A stretch of DNA of 56,436 nucleotides from Natronohydrobacter sp. (GTDB lineage Bacteria; Pseudomonadota; Alphaproteobacteria; Rhodobacterales; Rhodobacteraceae), in assembly GCA_020832555.1 (NCBI GenBank), contig JAFIEM010000009.1, positions 1-56,436 on the forward strand, written 5' to 3'. The translations under genes and the position numbers were made by a program. This document shows positions 1 to 9,068 of the stretch, in pieces; position 1 is the stretch's first letter; each line of letters opens with the position of its first letter. The notes beneath the pieces were generated by a model that had not been told where the DNA came from, did no database searches, and saw only the letters and a list, made by a program, of their open reading frames with translations.

Positions 1-37
1 CCGCTGTCTTACCGTGAGCGCTGCCCTTTTAAACGCA

Positions 38-63
38 AAACGCGCCCCCGGTTGGGGGCGCGC
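38..63 (-). terminator. Rho-independent terminator of petABC
   Basis: Read on the minus strand, a G+C-rich stem (arms 42–49 and 54–61, loop GGTT) is followed by TTTT and a T-rich stretch. It lies just past the petC stop, so it should end the bc1 transcript. A hairpin of very similar sequence occurs at 45483–45510. Confidence 0.8.
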
Positions 64-88
64 TTTCCAATCCAGATTTCGAACCAGA

Positions 89-880
89 TCAGTCTTTCTT
101 GGCTGCCGCCTTGATGGGTGCCCAAAGCTGCTTGTTGGTCAGATAGAGCAATGCTGCCAGAACCGACAGGAAGATCACGCCCACGAAGCCCGCGCGCTTG
201 CGCTCCATCATCTTGGGCTCGGCGGTCCACATCAGGAAAGCCGCGACATCCTTGGCCATCTGCTCTTCCGTGGCGGGTGTGCCGTCGGCATAGACCACCA
301 TATCATCGAACAGCACCGGGTTCATCGAGACCCAGCCATCATAGGCCTTGTTGTAATAGAAGGTCGATCCGGCCTGGAACTCTTCCTCGCCCGTATAGCC
401 CAGCAGGAAGGACGCGATATACTCCGCCCCGCCAAGACCACGGAAAAGCTGGTTGATCCCCAGACCATAAGGGCCTTCAAAGCCCACGCGGGCCTTCGCC
501 ATCAGGCTCAGATCCGGTGCGCCCTCGAAGCCCGATTCGGGGAAATGGTCGGGGCCGGTCGCGGTGCGCCAGTCGCGCAGCTCATTGTCCCAGACTTCAT
601 ACATTTCCGCAAAAGCGCGCATCTGGTCTTCGGGCAGCGCCGGTCCATTGCGGTCGCTCAGCGTGCGGAAGGGCACGAATTGCAGCCCGTGGCAGGACGC
701 GCAGACCTCGTGATAGACCTGCAACCCGCGCTGAAGCTGGTTGCGGTCATAGGTGCCGAAAGGGCCTTCAAACGAGAAGCGGAAATCGGTGATCTCGCCC
801 AATCCCCCGGCCGACATGGCCGGGGTAGCTGCGAGGGTTGCCGCCGTGAGTGCGGAAGCAGCGAGTTTTCTGAACATCAT
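89..880 (-). CDS. petC: Cytochrome c1 of the bc1 complex
   Basis: Membrane-anchored c-type haem subunit of ubiquinol–cytochrome c oxidoreductase; it passes electrons from the Rieske centre to soluble or membrane cytochrome c in the periplasm. The protein (263 aa from this start) has an N-terminal signal peptide ending near AMSAGG, a CASCH haem-attachment motif early in the mature part, and a C-terminal anchor ([16 protein letters not shown]) followed by a basic tail, as in bacterial cytochrome c1. Last gene of petABC. A GTG at 904 overlaps the petB stop, but AGGAGAG lies just before two consecutive ATGs at 880 and 877, which makes those the more likely starts; 877 is equally possible. Confidence 0.93.
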   Translation of the reverse strand: MMFRKLAASALTAATLAATPAMSAGGLGEITDFRFSFEGPFGTYDRNQLQRGLQVYHEVCASCHGLQFVPFRTLSDRNGPALPEDQMRAFAEMYEVWDNELRDWRTATGPDHFPESGFEGAPDLSLMAKARVGFEGPYGLGINQLFRGLGGAEYIASFLLGYTGEEEFQAGSTFYYNKAYDGWVSMNPVLFDDMVVYADGTPATEEQMAKDVAAFLMWTAEPKMMERKRAGFVGVIFLSVLAALLYLTNKQLWAPIKAAAKKD

Positions 881-900
881 GTCTCTCCTGTTTTCCGTGT

Positions 901-2253
901 TCACTCAGCCGGGATCGGCTCTGCCGAGGGGCCATCGCCGCCCGAGGATTTCTTCTTTAGGCTGGCCTTGAAGTCCTCCTCGATCGTCGCAGGCTGCGGC
1001 AGCGGCTTCTCGATCACGCCCAGCACCGGCAGGATGATCAGGAAATATGCGAACCAATAGGCCGTGCCGATCAGCGCGATGGTGGTGTAGATCCCTTCCG
1101 CAGGCATGGCGCCCGCCCACATCAGGACGAAGAAATCCACCACCAGAAGCCAGAACCACCATTTGAACATCGGGCGATACCGGCCCGAACGCACCGAGGA
1201 CGTATCCAGCCAGGGCACCAGCGCCATCACGAAGATCGACGCAAACATCGCCAGAACCCCGAAGAAGGCCGCGTCAATGATCCCGAAGGACAGCCAGTTG
1301 ACCGCGATCACGACCCAGACATCGGCAGTGAAGGCGCGCAGGATCGCATAGAAGGGCAGGAAGTACCATTCCGGAACAATATGCGACGGCGTGACCAGCG
1401 GGTTCGCCTCGATATAGTTGTCGGCATGGCCCAGATAGCCGGGCATGAAGCCCACCAGCGCCCAGAAACCGGCCAGGATCAGCGCCAGCGCGAACAGATC
1501 CTTGATCACGAAATAGGGCCAGAAGGGCAGGGTGTCTTTCGCAGCTTCTTCCTTGGACGTGCGACGCACATCCACCCCGGTCGGGTTGTTGTTGCCGGTG
1601 GTGTGGAAGGCCCAGACATGCAGGATCGTCAGACCCAGAATCACGAAGGGCAGCAGATAATGCAGCGAGAAGAAGCGCGTCAGCGTGGCGTTACCCACCG
1701 CGGGCCCGCCCAGCAGCCAGGTTTGCAGCGGCTCACCGATACCGGGGATCGCCCCGAACAGGCCGGTGATCACGGTCGCACCCCAGAAGGACATCTGACC
1801 CCAGGGCAACACATAGCCCATGAATGCCGTCGCCATCATCAGCAGGTAAATCAGCATCCCGATGATCCATGTGATCTCGCGCGGCGACTTGTAGCTGCCG
1901 TAATAGAGACCCCGGAAGATATGGATATAGACAGCGGCAAAGAACAGCATCGCGCCGTTCTGGTGCAGATAGCGCAGCATATGCCCGCCATTCACATTGC
2001 GCATGATATGCTCGACGCTGGCGAAGGCCATGCTCGCATCGGGGGTGTAATGCATCACCAGAACAATCCCGGTGACGATTTGCAGGATCAGACAGAACAT
2101 CAGCACGATGCCCCAGATCCACATCCAGTTCAGGTTCTTCGGCGTCGGAATCATGATCGTGTCATAGATCAGACCGACAATCGGCAGCCGGCGATGGACC
2201 CACTTTTCAGCGTTGGTCTTGGGCTCGTAATGATCGTGAGGAATACCAGACAT
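901..2253 (-). CDS. petB: Cytochrome b of the bc1 complex
   Basis: Integral membrane subunit holding the two b haems and the Qo and Qi quinone sites of the bc1 complex. The 450-aa product has the usual series of hydrophobic helices, conserved haem-ligand regions ([25 protein letters not shown] and [23 protein letters not shown]), and the Qo-site PEWY motif ([16 protein letters not shown]). The C-terminal extension beyond the last helix is short and charged. Second gene of the operon, 14 bp after petA; a GTG of the petC frame overlaps its stop. Function follows directly from family identity. Confidence 0.96.
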   Translation of the reverse strand: MSGIPHDHYEPKTNAEKWVHRRLPIVGLIYDTIMIPTPKNLNWMWIWGIVLMFCLILQIVTGIVLVMHYTPDASMAFASVEHIMRNVNGGHMLRYLHQNGAMLFFAAVYIHIFRGLYYGSYKSPREITWIIGMLIYLLMMATAFMGYVLPWGQMSFWGATVITGLFGAIPGIGEPLQTWLLGGPAVGNATLTRFFSLHYLLPFVILGLTILHVWAFHTTGNNNPTGVDVRRTSKEEAAKDTLPFWPYFVIKDLFALALILAGFWALVGFMPGYLGHADNYIEANPLVTPSHIVPEWYFLPFYAILRAFTADVWVVIAVNWLSFGIIDAAFFGVLAMFASIFVMALVPWLDTSSVRSGRYRPMFKWWFWLLVVDFFVLMWAGAMPAEGIYTTIALIGTAYWFAYFLIILPVLGVIEKPLPQPATIEEDFKASLKKKSSGGDGPSAEPIPAE

Positions 2254-2267
2254 ATAACGCGCCTCCC

Positions 2268-2837
2268 TTAACCGAGCTGAATCGTGGTGTCGTCGACAAA
2301 GGCCGCGACCGGAATATGCATGTTCTCGGGCGCAGGACCGCGACGGATACGGCCCGCCGTGTCATAATGCGACCCGTGGCAGGGGCAGAACCAGGCGTCG
2401 AAATCGCCCGCGCCATTGCCCAGCGGCACGCAGCCCAGATGGGTGCACACGCCGATCATGACCAGCCATTCGCCTTCGTCGTCCAGCGTGCGGTTCTCGT
2501 CCAATGCGTCCGTGCCCGGCTTGTTGGGGTTGCGCGAGTCGCGGTCAATGCTCAGATCCGACAGGCTGACAGAACGGGCATCCTCGATCTCTTCGGCCGT
2601 GCGGCGACGGATGAAGACCGGTTTGCCGAGGAAGTTCACAGTCAACTGGCCGCCCGGCTCCAGCCCGGCGACATCGACAAAGATCGATGACAGCGCCTGA
2701 ACATCGGCCGAGGGATTCATCTGATTGACCAGCGGCCAGACAGCGGCGCCAGCCGTGACCACACCGGCACCGGCTGTGGCATAATAGATGAAATCCCTGC
2801 GGGTGGCGTCGTGGTCTTCAGTGTGGGACACGAGCAT
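2268..2837 (-). CDS. petA: Rieske iron–sulfur subunit of the bc1 complex
   Basis: Carries the [2Fe-2S] Rieske cluster that takes an electron from ubiquinol at Qo and hands it to cytochrome c1. The 189-aa protein starts with a Tat-type N-terminus ([11 protein letters not shown]) that stays as the membrane anchor, and has both cluster boxes, CTHLGC and CPCHGSHYD, giving two Cys and two His ligands. ATG at 2837 is preceded by AAAGGGAGA. First gene of petABC, so the operon promoter should lie in 2838–3033; I could not assign −35/−10 boxes there. Confidence 0.96.
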   Translation of the reverse strand: MLVSHTEDHDATRRDFIYYATAGAGVVTAGAAVWPLVNQMNPSADVQALSSIFVDVAGLEPGGQLTVNFLGKPVFIRRRTAEEIEDARSVSLSDLSIDRDSRNPNKPGTDALDENRTLDDEGEWLVMIGVCTHLGCVPLGNGAGDFDAWFCPCHGSHYDTAGRIRRGPAPENMHIPVAAFVDDTTIQLG

Positions 2838-3033
2838 TCTCCCTTTTCAGTGGGTACGAGGCTGCAATTGGTGATCCGGCCACGGAAAACCGCAGCCTCT
2901 CAACGCGGGTATTTAGCGGGGAAAGCCATGCCCGTCTAGCCGCGAATCCGGGATAAGGTGTCGCAGTTCGCCATAAATTCCGCTGGTTTCAGCGTCTTTT
3001 GCCGCATTGCAGCGGCGTCAGCGCAAACAAGCG

Positions 3034-3657
3034 TCACGCAGCAGGGGGGCGGGTCTCGCGCAGGCTGTCGCGTGCGTCCATCTTTGCAAACCATGCCGCA
3101 AGGGCCGGGCGCGTCGCCCGCCAGTCCCGCACCCCGTGGCGCAGGTCCAGATAGCCCAGCGCACAGGCCAGCGCGATCTGCCCGATGCAGAGCGGCCCGG
3201 CCAGATAGGCCATCCATCGCTCTTCGATCACATCAAGACTGCGCGCAATCTTCGCCCATTGCCCCTCGACAAACGGCGCGAAACGGATCTCCTCAGGCCG
3301 CAGCCGCGCCTCATAGACCATCAGCAGCGCGGCATCGAGCACCCCGTCCGCAGTGGCTTCCAGCACCAGCGCATCCCAGCGCCGCGCGCCATCAGGGTAA
3401 AAGCCCGACCCGGCCCGCGCATCCAGATACTGACAGATCACCCGGCTGTCATAGAGCGCTGAGCCATCGCCCCGCGTCAATGTCGGCACCTTGCCCAGCG
3501 GATTGGCTGCAATCGGGGCCGCGCCCGCATCCAGCGGCGTGCCAGAGGAATTCTCGACTATCGTGATCTGGTCCAGAATCCCCGCCTCATGCGCCAGCAC
3601 CATCACCTTGCGGACATAGGGCGAACTATGGGTGTGATAAAGCGTCAGCCCGCTCAT
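3034..3657 (-). CDS. Glutathione S-transferase family protein
   Basis: Cytosolic GST-like protein of 207 aa. The N-terminal thioredoxin-like domain starts LYHTHSSPYVRKVMVLAHEAG, with the typical S-P-(Y/F)-x-R-K glutathione-site loop, followed by VPTL and the ALYDSRVICQYLD segment (position of the conserved E/D-S glutathione-binding pair). The remainder is the helical C-terminal domain. Its ATG overlaps the stop of the upstream small gene (ATGA), so the two are probably co-translated. Substrate unknown; conjugation of electrophiles or a stress role would be typical. Confidence 0.85.
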   Translation of the reverse strand: MSGLTLYHTHSSPYVRKVMVLAHEAGILDQITIVENSSGTPLDAGAAPIAANPLGKVPTLTRGDGSALYDSRVICQYLDARAGSGFYPDGARRWDALVLEATADGVLDAALLMVYEARLRPEEIRFAPFVEGQWAKIARSLDVIEERWMAYLAGPLCIGQIALACALGYLDLRHGVRDWRATRPALAAWFAKMDARDSLRETRPPAA

Positions 3658-3938
3658 ACGCGCCGCATCCGCAGCCGCCCCAAAGCGCTCGCGTCAATCT
3701 CGATCCCCGGCCCGTTGGTGCCCAGACGCACCACACGGCGAAAGCGCATCGCCCCGTTCACCTGCTCACGGTCGCGCGGCCGGTTTATGCTCAACCCCTC
3801 GGTCATCTCGTCGAAAGCATCCTCGACCTGCTGATCGGTGCGTCCCGGCTGGATCTGGCGCGCAAGCGCATAGCCTGCAAGCGCGACCGCACCATATTTC
3901 GCCGCCATCACGGCAATCGGGGCAAGGGGAAGGGCCAT
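3654..3938 (-). CDS. Small conserved protein with N-terminal hydrophobic segment
   Basis: Predicted 94-aa protein starting MALPLAPIAVMAAKYGAVALAGYALARQ; a longer in-frame start at 4001 exists but the upstream part looks non-conserved. Residues 5–24 form one hydrophobic segment, followed by an acidic stretch with VEDAFDEMTEGL and an Arg-rich tail that resembles a DNA- or membrane-associated basic end. I do not recognise a named family. It overlaps the GST start by ATGA and is likely co-transcribed with it. Confidence 0.65.
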   Translation of the reverse strand: MALPLAPIAVMAAKYGAVALAGYALARQIQPGRTDQQVEDAFDEMTEGLSINRPRDREQVNGAMRFRRVVRLGTNGPGIEIDASALGRLRMRRV

Positions 3939-4026
3939 ATTGTCTGCCTCGCGCAAGAGTTGAGTTCCACAAAGGATAGCAAAGCCCGGCCAATTGTCCA
4001 TTCACCTTTGCGCAGGGGCGCGCAGG

Positions 4027-5415
4027 TCACAAGGGCAGCGGCAGGTTCTCTCCCAGCGCGGCGGTCGGATCGACCGCAATGCGTGCGAGTGGCCAGACCA
4101 CGGTGATCTGCGCCCCGGTCAGTGCCTCCGGGTCGCGACCCTCCACGCCAGGCGCGTCCGCATTGCTGAAATCCAGCACCGCGCCCGAGCGTTCCAGCAG
4201 CGTCTTGGCAATGAACAACCCCAACCCCATGCCTTCATAGCCCGGACGCCGCGGCGTGCCCGTCGGATCGCGCCGCCGCCGGATGAAGGGCTCGCCGATA
4301 TAGCCGATGATCTGCGGCGGAAATCCCGCCCCGTCATCGCTGATGCGCAGGCTCAGATGTTTGTCACTCCAGCGCGCCTGCACCGAAACCTCGGCCTGCG
4401 CGAAATCGACCGCATTCTGGATCAGGTTGCGCAGCCCGTGGATGATCTCGGGGCGGCGCAGGATCACAGGTTGCTCCTCCGCTCCGCCCGGCCCCGGTGC
4501 AATGCGGAACTTCACCGTCTTGCCCCGCGCCAGATGCGGCTCGGCCGCCTCTTGCAGCACCGCCTCGACAGGGGCGCGGCGCAGATGCAGGTCATCCTTG
4601 CCCGCCCGCCCCATCGACCGCAGGATATCGCGGCACCGATCCGCCTGCTCGCGCAGGATGCGCGCATCCTCGGCCAGGTCGGGCCGGTCCTTGACCTCTT
4701 CCGCCAGTTCCGAGGCAATCAGCTTGATCGTGGCCAGCGGTGTGCCCAGCTCATGCGCCGCTGCCGCCACCACGCCGCCCAGATCGGTCAGTTTCTGCTC
4801 GCGCGAAAGCGCCATCTGCGCGGCCAGCAGCGCATTGGCCAGCGATGTGCCCTCGGCGGCCACCCGATGCGCATAAAAGGCCTGAAACAGAATCCCGATC
4901 ACGATGGCCGCCCAGAAACCGAAGGCAAACAAGGGCGGCACCGTCAGCACCGTGCCATCGGCAAAGCGTAACGGCTGGTGGCTGAAGGCGATCAGCGTCA
5001 CCAGCGCAATCGCGATCAAGGACAGGATCAGCGTCGAGCGCGGACGCAGCGCCATCGCCGACACCGCGACCGGCGCAAGGATCAGCAGACTGAACGGATT
5101 GGTGATCCCGCCAGTCAGATAAAGCAGACAGACCAGAAGCGCGATATCAAAGAGAAAGGTCAGAAAGGCCTCGGCCTCGGACAGCCGCTTGGTCTGGGGA
5201 AACAGCATCAGCGAGGACAGGATGGACAGCCCCGCAGCCCCCACGACCAGCCCCACCAACGCCACATCAAAGCGCAAACCGAAATGAAAATGCGCGACCA
5301 AAAGGGCCGCGACCTGCCCGCTCAGCGCCAGCAACCGCACATAGGTCATCGTGCGCAGCCGCACCCAGTCGCCGCGATGGTCCTGCGAGATTTCGCCGAA
5401 GGCAGGCATGGTCAT
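4027..5415 (-). CDS. regB: RegB/PrrB-type redox sensor histidine kinase
   Basis: Membrane sensor kinase of the RegB–RegA (PrrB–PrrA) global redox system, which controls photosynthesis, respiration, carbon and nitrogen fixation genes in related bacteria. The 462-aa protein has about six N-terminal membrane helices (to about residue 185), the RegB-specific quinone-loop motif GGITNPF at 102–108, the H-box HELGTPLAT with His221, a redox-box cysteine at 261 in ADRCRDI, then N-box (LRNLIQNAVDFA) and G-box (DDGAGFPP, GMGLGLFIAKTLLERSGA). All hallmark residues of RegB are present. It is divergent from senC–regA, the standard arrangement for this system. Alternative start at 5409. Confidence 0.95.
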   Translation of the reverse strand: MTMPAFGEISQDHRGDWVRLRTMTYVRLLALSGQVAALLVAHFHFGLRFDVALVGLVVGAAGLSILSSLMLFPQTKRLSEAEAFLTFLFDIALLVCLLYLTGGITNPFSLLILAPVAVSAMALRPRSTLILSLIAIALVTLIAFSHQPLRFADGTVLTVPPLFAFGFWAAIVIGILFQAFYAHRVAAEGTSLANALLAAQMALSREQKLTDLGGVVAAAAHELGTPLATIKLIASELAEEVKDRPDLAEDARILREQADRCRDILRSMGRAGKDDLHLRRAPVEAVLQEAAEPHLARGKTVKFRIAPGPGGAEEQPVILRRPEIIHGLRNLIQNAVDFAQAEVSVQARWSDKHLSLRISDDGAGFPPQIIGYIGEPFIRRRRDPTGTPRRPGYEGMGLGLFIAKTLLERSGAVLDFSNADAPGVEGRDPEALTGAQITVVWPLARIAVDPTAALGENLPLPL

Positions 5416-5483
5416 TCGCGTGGCACTCCGTCTGGCCCATAGGGACGAGTTGTCACAGTTGCGCTATACGGGATTGTTAGGGC

Positions 5484-5497
5484 GCGACCCTTGCGGC
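5484..5497. promoter_or_regulatory. Possible RegA-binding element in the regB/senC intergenic region
   Basis: The divergent intergenic region contains GCGAC-N4-GCGGC, resembling loosely the G+C-rich half-site pattern described for RegA/PrrA sites. The match is weak and such words are common in this genome, so this is only a candidate for autoregulation. Confidence 0.2.
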
Positions 5498-5532
5498 ATC
5501 AAGGCCGCATCTGCGCAACCGGTGAGAACAGC

Positions 5533-6153
5533 ATGATTCGGCTCTATTCAATTCTGGCGCTCGGCTTCATCGCGGCCCTTCTGGGGGGCTTGGGCTATAT
5601 GGTGTTTCAGGGTCAGCAATCGGGTGATTTCGCGCAATGCCGCGGCACCTCGATCTCTGGCGGGGCTGGGGCCATCGGTGGGCCGTTCGAACTGGTGGAT
5701 CACACAGGCCGCACCGTGACCGAGGCCGATTTCGCCGACCGCCCGGTGCTGCTCTATTTCGGCTATACCTTCTGCCCCGATGTCTGCCCACTGGATACCG
5801 CGCGCAATGCACAGGCCGTCGATCTGCTGGCCGAGCGCGGTCTGAACGTGACCCCGGTCTTCGTCTCGGTCGATCACGAGCGCGACACGCAAGAGGCGCT
5901 GGCCGAATTCGTCCGCTTCATGCACCCCGAGATGATCGGCCTGACCGGCACCGAAGAGCAGATCCTCAAGGCCGCGCAAGCCTATCGCGTCTATTTCGCG
6001 CGGCAGGAAAGCGATGACCGCTTCTTCCTGATCGACCATTCCACCTTCAGCTATTTCCTGCTGCCCGAACACGGTTTCGTCGATGTCATCCGCCGCGACC
6101 AGCCGCCCGAAGCGGTGGCCGACACGCTGGCCTGTTTCATCAACAACGCCTGA
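5533..6153 (+). CDS. senC: SenC/PrrC, Sco1-family copper chaperone
   Basis: Sco1-type protein used in copper delivery to cytochrome c oxidase and linked genetically to RegB signalling in Rhodobacter. 206 aa with one N-terminal membrane anchor (residues about 3–25) and a periplasmic thioredoxin-like domain. The copper ligands are visible: CPDVC (Cys81, Cys85) and His169 in DHSTFSYF. ATG at 5533 is preceded by GGTGAG; an upstream TTG in frame at 5491 lacks a ribosome site. First gene of senC–regA. Confidence 0.93.
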   Translation: MIRLYSILALGFIAALLGGLGYMVFQGQQSGDFAQCRGTSISGGAGAIGGPFELVDHTGRTVTEADFADRPVLLYFGYTFCPDVCPLDTARNAQAVDLLAERGLNVTPVFVSVDHERDTQEALAEFVRFMHPEMIGLTGTEEQILKAAQAYRVYFARQESDDRFFLIDHSTFSYFLLPEHGFVDVIRRDQPPEAVADTLACFINNA

Positions 6154-6219
6154 GACGAATGTCAAATTGACCTTTGCCGCATCGCGCTCTACCTATCAGA
6201 CATGAAAGAGAGTGCGCAG

Positions 6220-6777
6220 ATGGACACCGAACCGCTTCCCGATCTTGGCCCTGACCCCTCGCTCCTGCTGGTCGATGATGACGAGGTGTTTCTCAAACGC
6301 CTCGCCCGCGCAATGGAACGGCGCGGATTTTCAGTGGAAACCGCGTCCTCGGTCACAGCCGGCAATGCCATCGCCAAGGCCCGCCCGCCCGCCTATGCCG
6401 TAATCGACCTGCGGCTCGAAGATGGCAACGGGCTGGATGTTGTCGAAACCCTGCGCGCGGCGCGCGAAGATGCCCGCATCGTGGTGCTGACCGGATATGG
6501 CGCGATTGCAACTGCCGTGGCCGCGGTGAAGATCGGAGCCACCGACTATATCTCGAAACCCGCCGATGCCGAGGATGTGGTGCGCGCGCTGCTCTCGAAT
6601 GACGCTGACGCGCTGCCAGAGCCACCCGAAAACCCGATGTCCGCCGACCGCGTGCGTTGGGAACATATCCAGCGCGTGTTCGAGCAATGCGACCGCAACG
6701 TATCCGAGACCGCGCGCCGCCTGTCGATGCACCGCCGCACGCTGCAACGCATCCTCGCCAAACGCTCGCCGCGCTGA
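6220..6777 (+). CDS. regA: RegA/PrrA redox response regulator
   Basis: DNA-binding response regulator phosphorylated by RegB. 185 aa from the ATG at 6220, chosen because AAAGAGAG sits seven bases upstream and because it places the phospho-acceptor Asp at position 63, the number used for Rhodobacter RegA; an in-frame ATG at 6202 would add six residues. Receiver domain features: acidic pocket DDDE, VIDLRLEDGNGLD, LTGYGAIATA, K in ISKPAD. After a Pro-rich linker the Fis-type helix-turn-helix NVSETARRLSMHRRTLQRIL is the almost invariant RegA/ActR DNA-binding helix. Confidence 0.95.
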   Translation: MDTEPLPDLGPDPSLLLVDDDEVFLKRLARAMERRGFSVETASSVTAGNAIAKARPPAYAVIDLRLEDGNGLDVVETLRAAREDARIVVLTGYGAIATAVAAVKIGATDYISKPADAEDVVRALLSNDADALPEPPENPMSADRVRWEHIQRVFEQCDRNVSETARRLSMHRRTLQRILAKRSPR

Positions 6778-6786
6778 AGCCCGCCT

Positions 6787-7146
6787 ATGCGCCTGATCGC
6801 CCTGCCAGTCCTGCTCGTGCTCGCGGCCTGTGCCAGCCCGCAGCAATCCTGCATCCGTGCGGCTCAGGCCGATCTGCGGGCCATCGACGCACAGATTGCC
6901 GAAAGCGAGGACGCATTGCGGCGCGGCTACCGCGTGACGCAGGCGCGTGAGGGGCGCACCACGCTCAATATCTGCGCCTGGCCCCGCGATCCGGTGCTGT
7001 TCTGCACCACCCACACACCGGGCACCCGCGCGACGCGGACCGATGTGCTGCCCGCCGCCGAAGAAGCCCGCCTTCTGGAGTTGCGCCGCGAACGCGCACG
7101 GCTTGTCGCGGTGACAGCGGACCGGATCGCGGCCTGTCCCGCGTAA
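6787..7146 (+). CDS. Small predicted lipoprotein
   Basis: 119-aa protein with a short signal peptide and a lipobox LAAC (Cys15), so probably lipid-anchored at the inner or outer membrane. The mature part has a predicted coiled-coil-like helix (RAAQADLRAIDAQIAESEDALRRG), a central loop with two Cys (NICAWPRDPVLFCTT), a second helix (EEARLLELRRERARLV) and a final Cys near the end. Nine bases separate it from regA, where several Rhodobacter species carry hvrA/spb instead. I recognise no named domain; expression with senC–regA is an inference from spacing. Confidence 0.75.
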   Translation: MRLIALPVLLVLAACASPQQSCIRAAQADLRAIDAQIAESEDALRRGYRVTQAREGRTTLNICAWPRDPVLFCTTHTPGTRATRTDVLPAAEEARLLELRRERARLVAVTADRIAACPA

Positions 7147-7172
7147 GGTGCGTGCTGAGCACGCACCCTACC
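7143..7172. repeat. 30-bp palindromic intergenic element, copy 1
   Basis: Core GGTGCGTG ... CACGCACC with flanks GTAA and CTACC. It overlaps the stop of the lipoprotein gene and lies between two convergent genes. A second copy with two-sided base changes in loop and flanks is at 15326–15355, also between convergent genes. It can fold as a strong hairpin in either transcript and probably serves as a bidirectional terminator. Confidence 0.75.
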
Positions 7173-7179
7173 TGTCCCT

Positions 7180-7989
7180 TCAATGCGCAGGCACGGCCAC
7201 CGGGTCCAGAAGCGTGCGCCCGCCATCAATCGTGATGATCTGCCCGGTCATGAAAGCCGCCGCATCGGACGCCAGAAACTGCACCGCTTCCGCGGCTTCC
7301 GACGCCGCCCCGATCCGCCCCATGGGCGTCTGGCGCAGGATCATCTCGCGGTAATCGTCATGGGTTTGCATCTGATCCTTCAGATTGGCGCTCATCACCG
7401 AACCCAGCGCCACGCCATTGATACGGATACGGTGTTTCGCAAAGGCCACGGCCATCGAGCGCGTCATCTGGTCCAGCGCCGCCGAGGCAATCGAATAGGC
7501 CATCAGCTCAGGCTGTGTGCGCCGCGCCGCAATCGAGGACAGGTTGATGATCGAGCCGATGGCATTGCGCCGTTCATCCGAGCCCTCGGCCTGCGAAATC
7601 ATCCGCTTCGCCACCGCCTGCGACAATTTCAGACTGCTCAGCAGATTCTGCTGCAACGCGTCATGCACCGCATCGCTCTGGTCATCCAGCGGGTCCGACA
7701 CGATGCAGGAGCGCGTCGCATTCACCAGAATATCCACACTGTCATAGGCATCGACCGTTGCCGAGAGAAGATTGGCAACCGTCAGCCGCTCGCGCAGATC
7801 GCCGGCGAAGAAGGTTGCGTGCTCCTCTGGCCCCGAGAGCGTCGCCACCTCTGATTTCAGCTTGGATTCGTCGCGATCCGCCAGCACCACATTGGCACCC
7901 TGCGCCACGAAATGCCGCGCAATCGCCAGCCCCACGCCATTGGCGGCCCCGGTCACGATAGCGGTCTTGCCTGCGATGGAATAACTCAT
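7180..7989 (-). CDS. SDR-fold protein with degenerate active site
   Basis: 269-aa classical-type short-chain dehydrogenase fold. The cofactor site TGAANGVGLAIA is intact and NADRDES-type D (VVLADRDES) suggests NAD(H) preference. The Ser of the triad is present (INLSSIAARR), but the Tyr box reads YSIAS instead of YxxxK, so the catalytic Lys is Ser, and the usual NNAG reads VNAT. The C-terminus FMTGQIITIDGG is typical. It may bind nucleotide without classical dehydrogenase activity. Convergent with the upstream lipoprotein gene and followed on the same strand by no gene; the rsmC-like gene lies 11 bp upstream, so they may be co-transcribed. Confidence 0.85.
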   Translation of the reverse strand: MSYSIAGKTAIVTGAANGVGLAIARHFVAQGANVVLADRDESKLKSEVATLSGPEEHATFFAGDLRERLTVANLLSATVDAYDSVDILVNATRSCIVSDPLDDQSDAVHDALQQNLLSSLKLSQAVAKRMISQAEGSDERRNAIGSIINLSSIAARRTQPELMAYSIASAALDQMTRSMAVAFAKHRIRINGVALGSVMSANLKDQMQTHDDYREMILRQTPMGRIGAASEAAEAVQFLASDAAAFMTGQIITIDGGRTLLDPVAVPAH

Positions 7990-8000
7990 CTCGCCTGTCC

Positions 8001-9053
8001 TTACCTTCGGGTCCGGGTCACGGTTTGCGGGGATTTGCGCGGTCCACTGGCCTGCCAGACGCGGAACGCCGGTGTTTCGGCCAGCACATCGACCCGCGCG
8101 AACTGCCGCGCCAGAGCGTCAGCATAGGGCAGATGCCGATTGGCCACCATCCAGAGCGTGCCGCGCACCCCCAGCATCCGCGCGGCATTGGCGATAAAGG
8201 CCAGCCCCAGAGCCGGTTGCGGGCTGCGCCCGGTATGAAAGGGCGGGTTCATCACGATCCCGCCCAGGGACACAGGCAGCACGCAGCTTGTCGCGTCCGC
8301 CCAGTGAAACTGCGCCCGCGCATCCGCGATATTCCCGCGCGCCAGATCCAGCGCCTGCGCCTCGGCCTCGACCAGATGCATCTCGCCCACGCCCTTGCGC
8401 GCCAGACAGGCCGCCGACAGATACCCCCAGCCCGCGCCCAGATCGCCCATGCGCTCGGGCAGGGTCTCGGGCAGGGCGCGCGCCAGAAGCGCCGAACCGG
8501 GATCGACCCCATCGGCGGAAAACACCCCCGGCAGGGTCCGGAACGCCCCCAGATCAGGATCGGTGAGTGTCACCGCAACGGCCGCCCAGTCGCTGAAATC
8601 GACCTCTCCGGGCGCGAACCAGAACAACTTGCCATGCGCTTTCGACACCGGCTCCGCGACATCCACCCGCGCGCGCAGCGCTTTCAGTACGGCCTCGACC
8701 CCGTCGGTTTTCTGCCCGTCCACCAGCACCAGCCGCGCCCCCTGCGCGACAGCCTGCGCGATCAGCGCCAGTCCCTCGGCCTTGGCGCGCGGCAGGCAGA
8801 TCACTGCCACAGGTGCCGGGGCAGGGGCCGTGGCCACCTGCCAGCCCGCCAGCGCCAAAGCGTCATGATCCGGGCGAAACCCCTGCACCATCTGCACGCG
8901 GCCGGGGTCGAGCAACGAGAAATCCTCGCCCGCGCGCGGACGGTAGACGGCAATCGGCCCGTCGTCTGGCAGCACCAGCCCGGCCTCAAAGGCCAGTGCA
9001 AGCCGCGCCGCGCGCGGGGCGGGGTCATGATAGATCACGGTCATCGGGGTCAT
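8001..9053 (-). CDS. rsmC: RsmC-type class I methyltransferase
   Basis: SAM-dependent methyltransferase of 350 aa with the two-domain architecture of RsmC/RlmG enzymes that make m2G in rRNA. The N-terminal half is a degenerate Rossmann domain; the C-terminal half has motif I DLGAGWGYLSAACL, acidic motif II (HLVEAEAQALDLARGN) and the catalytic NPPF motif in IVMNPPFHTG, which marks N-methylation of a base exocyclic amine. The exact target (16S G1207 is usual for RsmC) cannot be fixed from sequence. It sits 15 bp after clpS on the same strand. Confidence 0.85.
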   Translation of the reverse strand: MTPMTVIYHDPAPRAARLALAFEAGLVLPDDGPIAVYRPRAGEDFSLLDPGRVQMVQGFRPDHDALALAGWQVATAPAPAPVAVICLPRAKAEGLALIAQAVAQGARLVLVDGQKTDGVEAVLKALRARVDVAEPVSKAHGKLFWFAPGEVDFSDWAAVAVTLTDPDLGAFRTLPGVFSADGVDPGSALLARALPETLPERMGDLGAGWGYLSAACLARKGVGEMHLVEAEAQALDLARGNIADARAQFHWADATSCVLPVSLGGIVMNPPFHTGRSPQPALGLAFIANAARMLGVRGTLWMVANRHLPYADALARQFARVDVLAETPAFRVWQASGPRKSPQTVTRTRR

Positions 9054-9068
9054 GGGAGGCGCTCGCGC

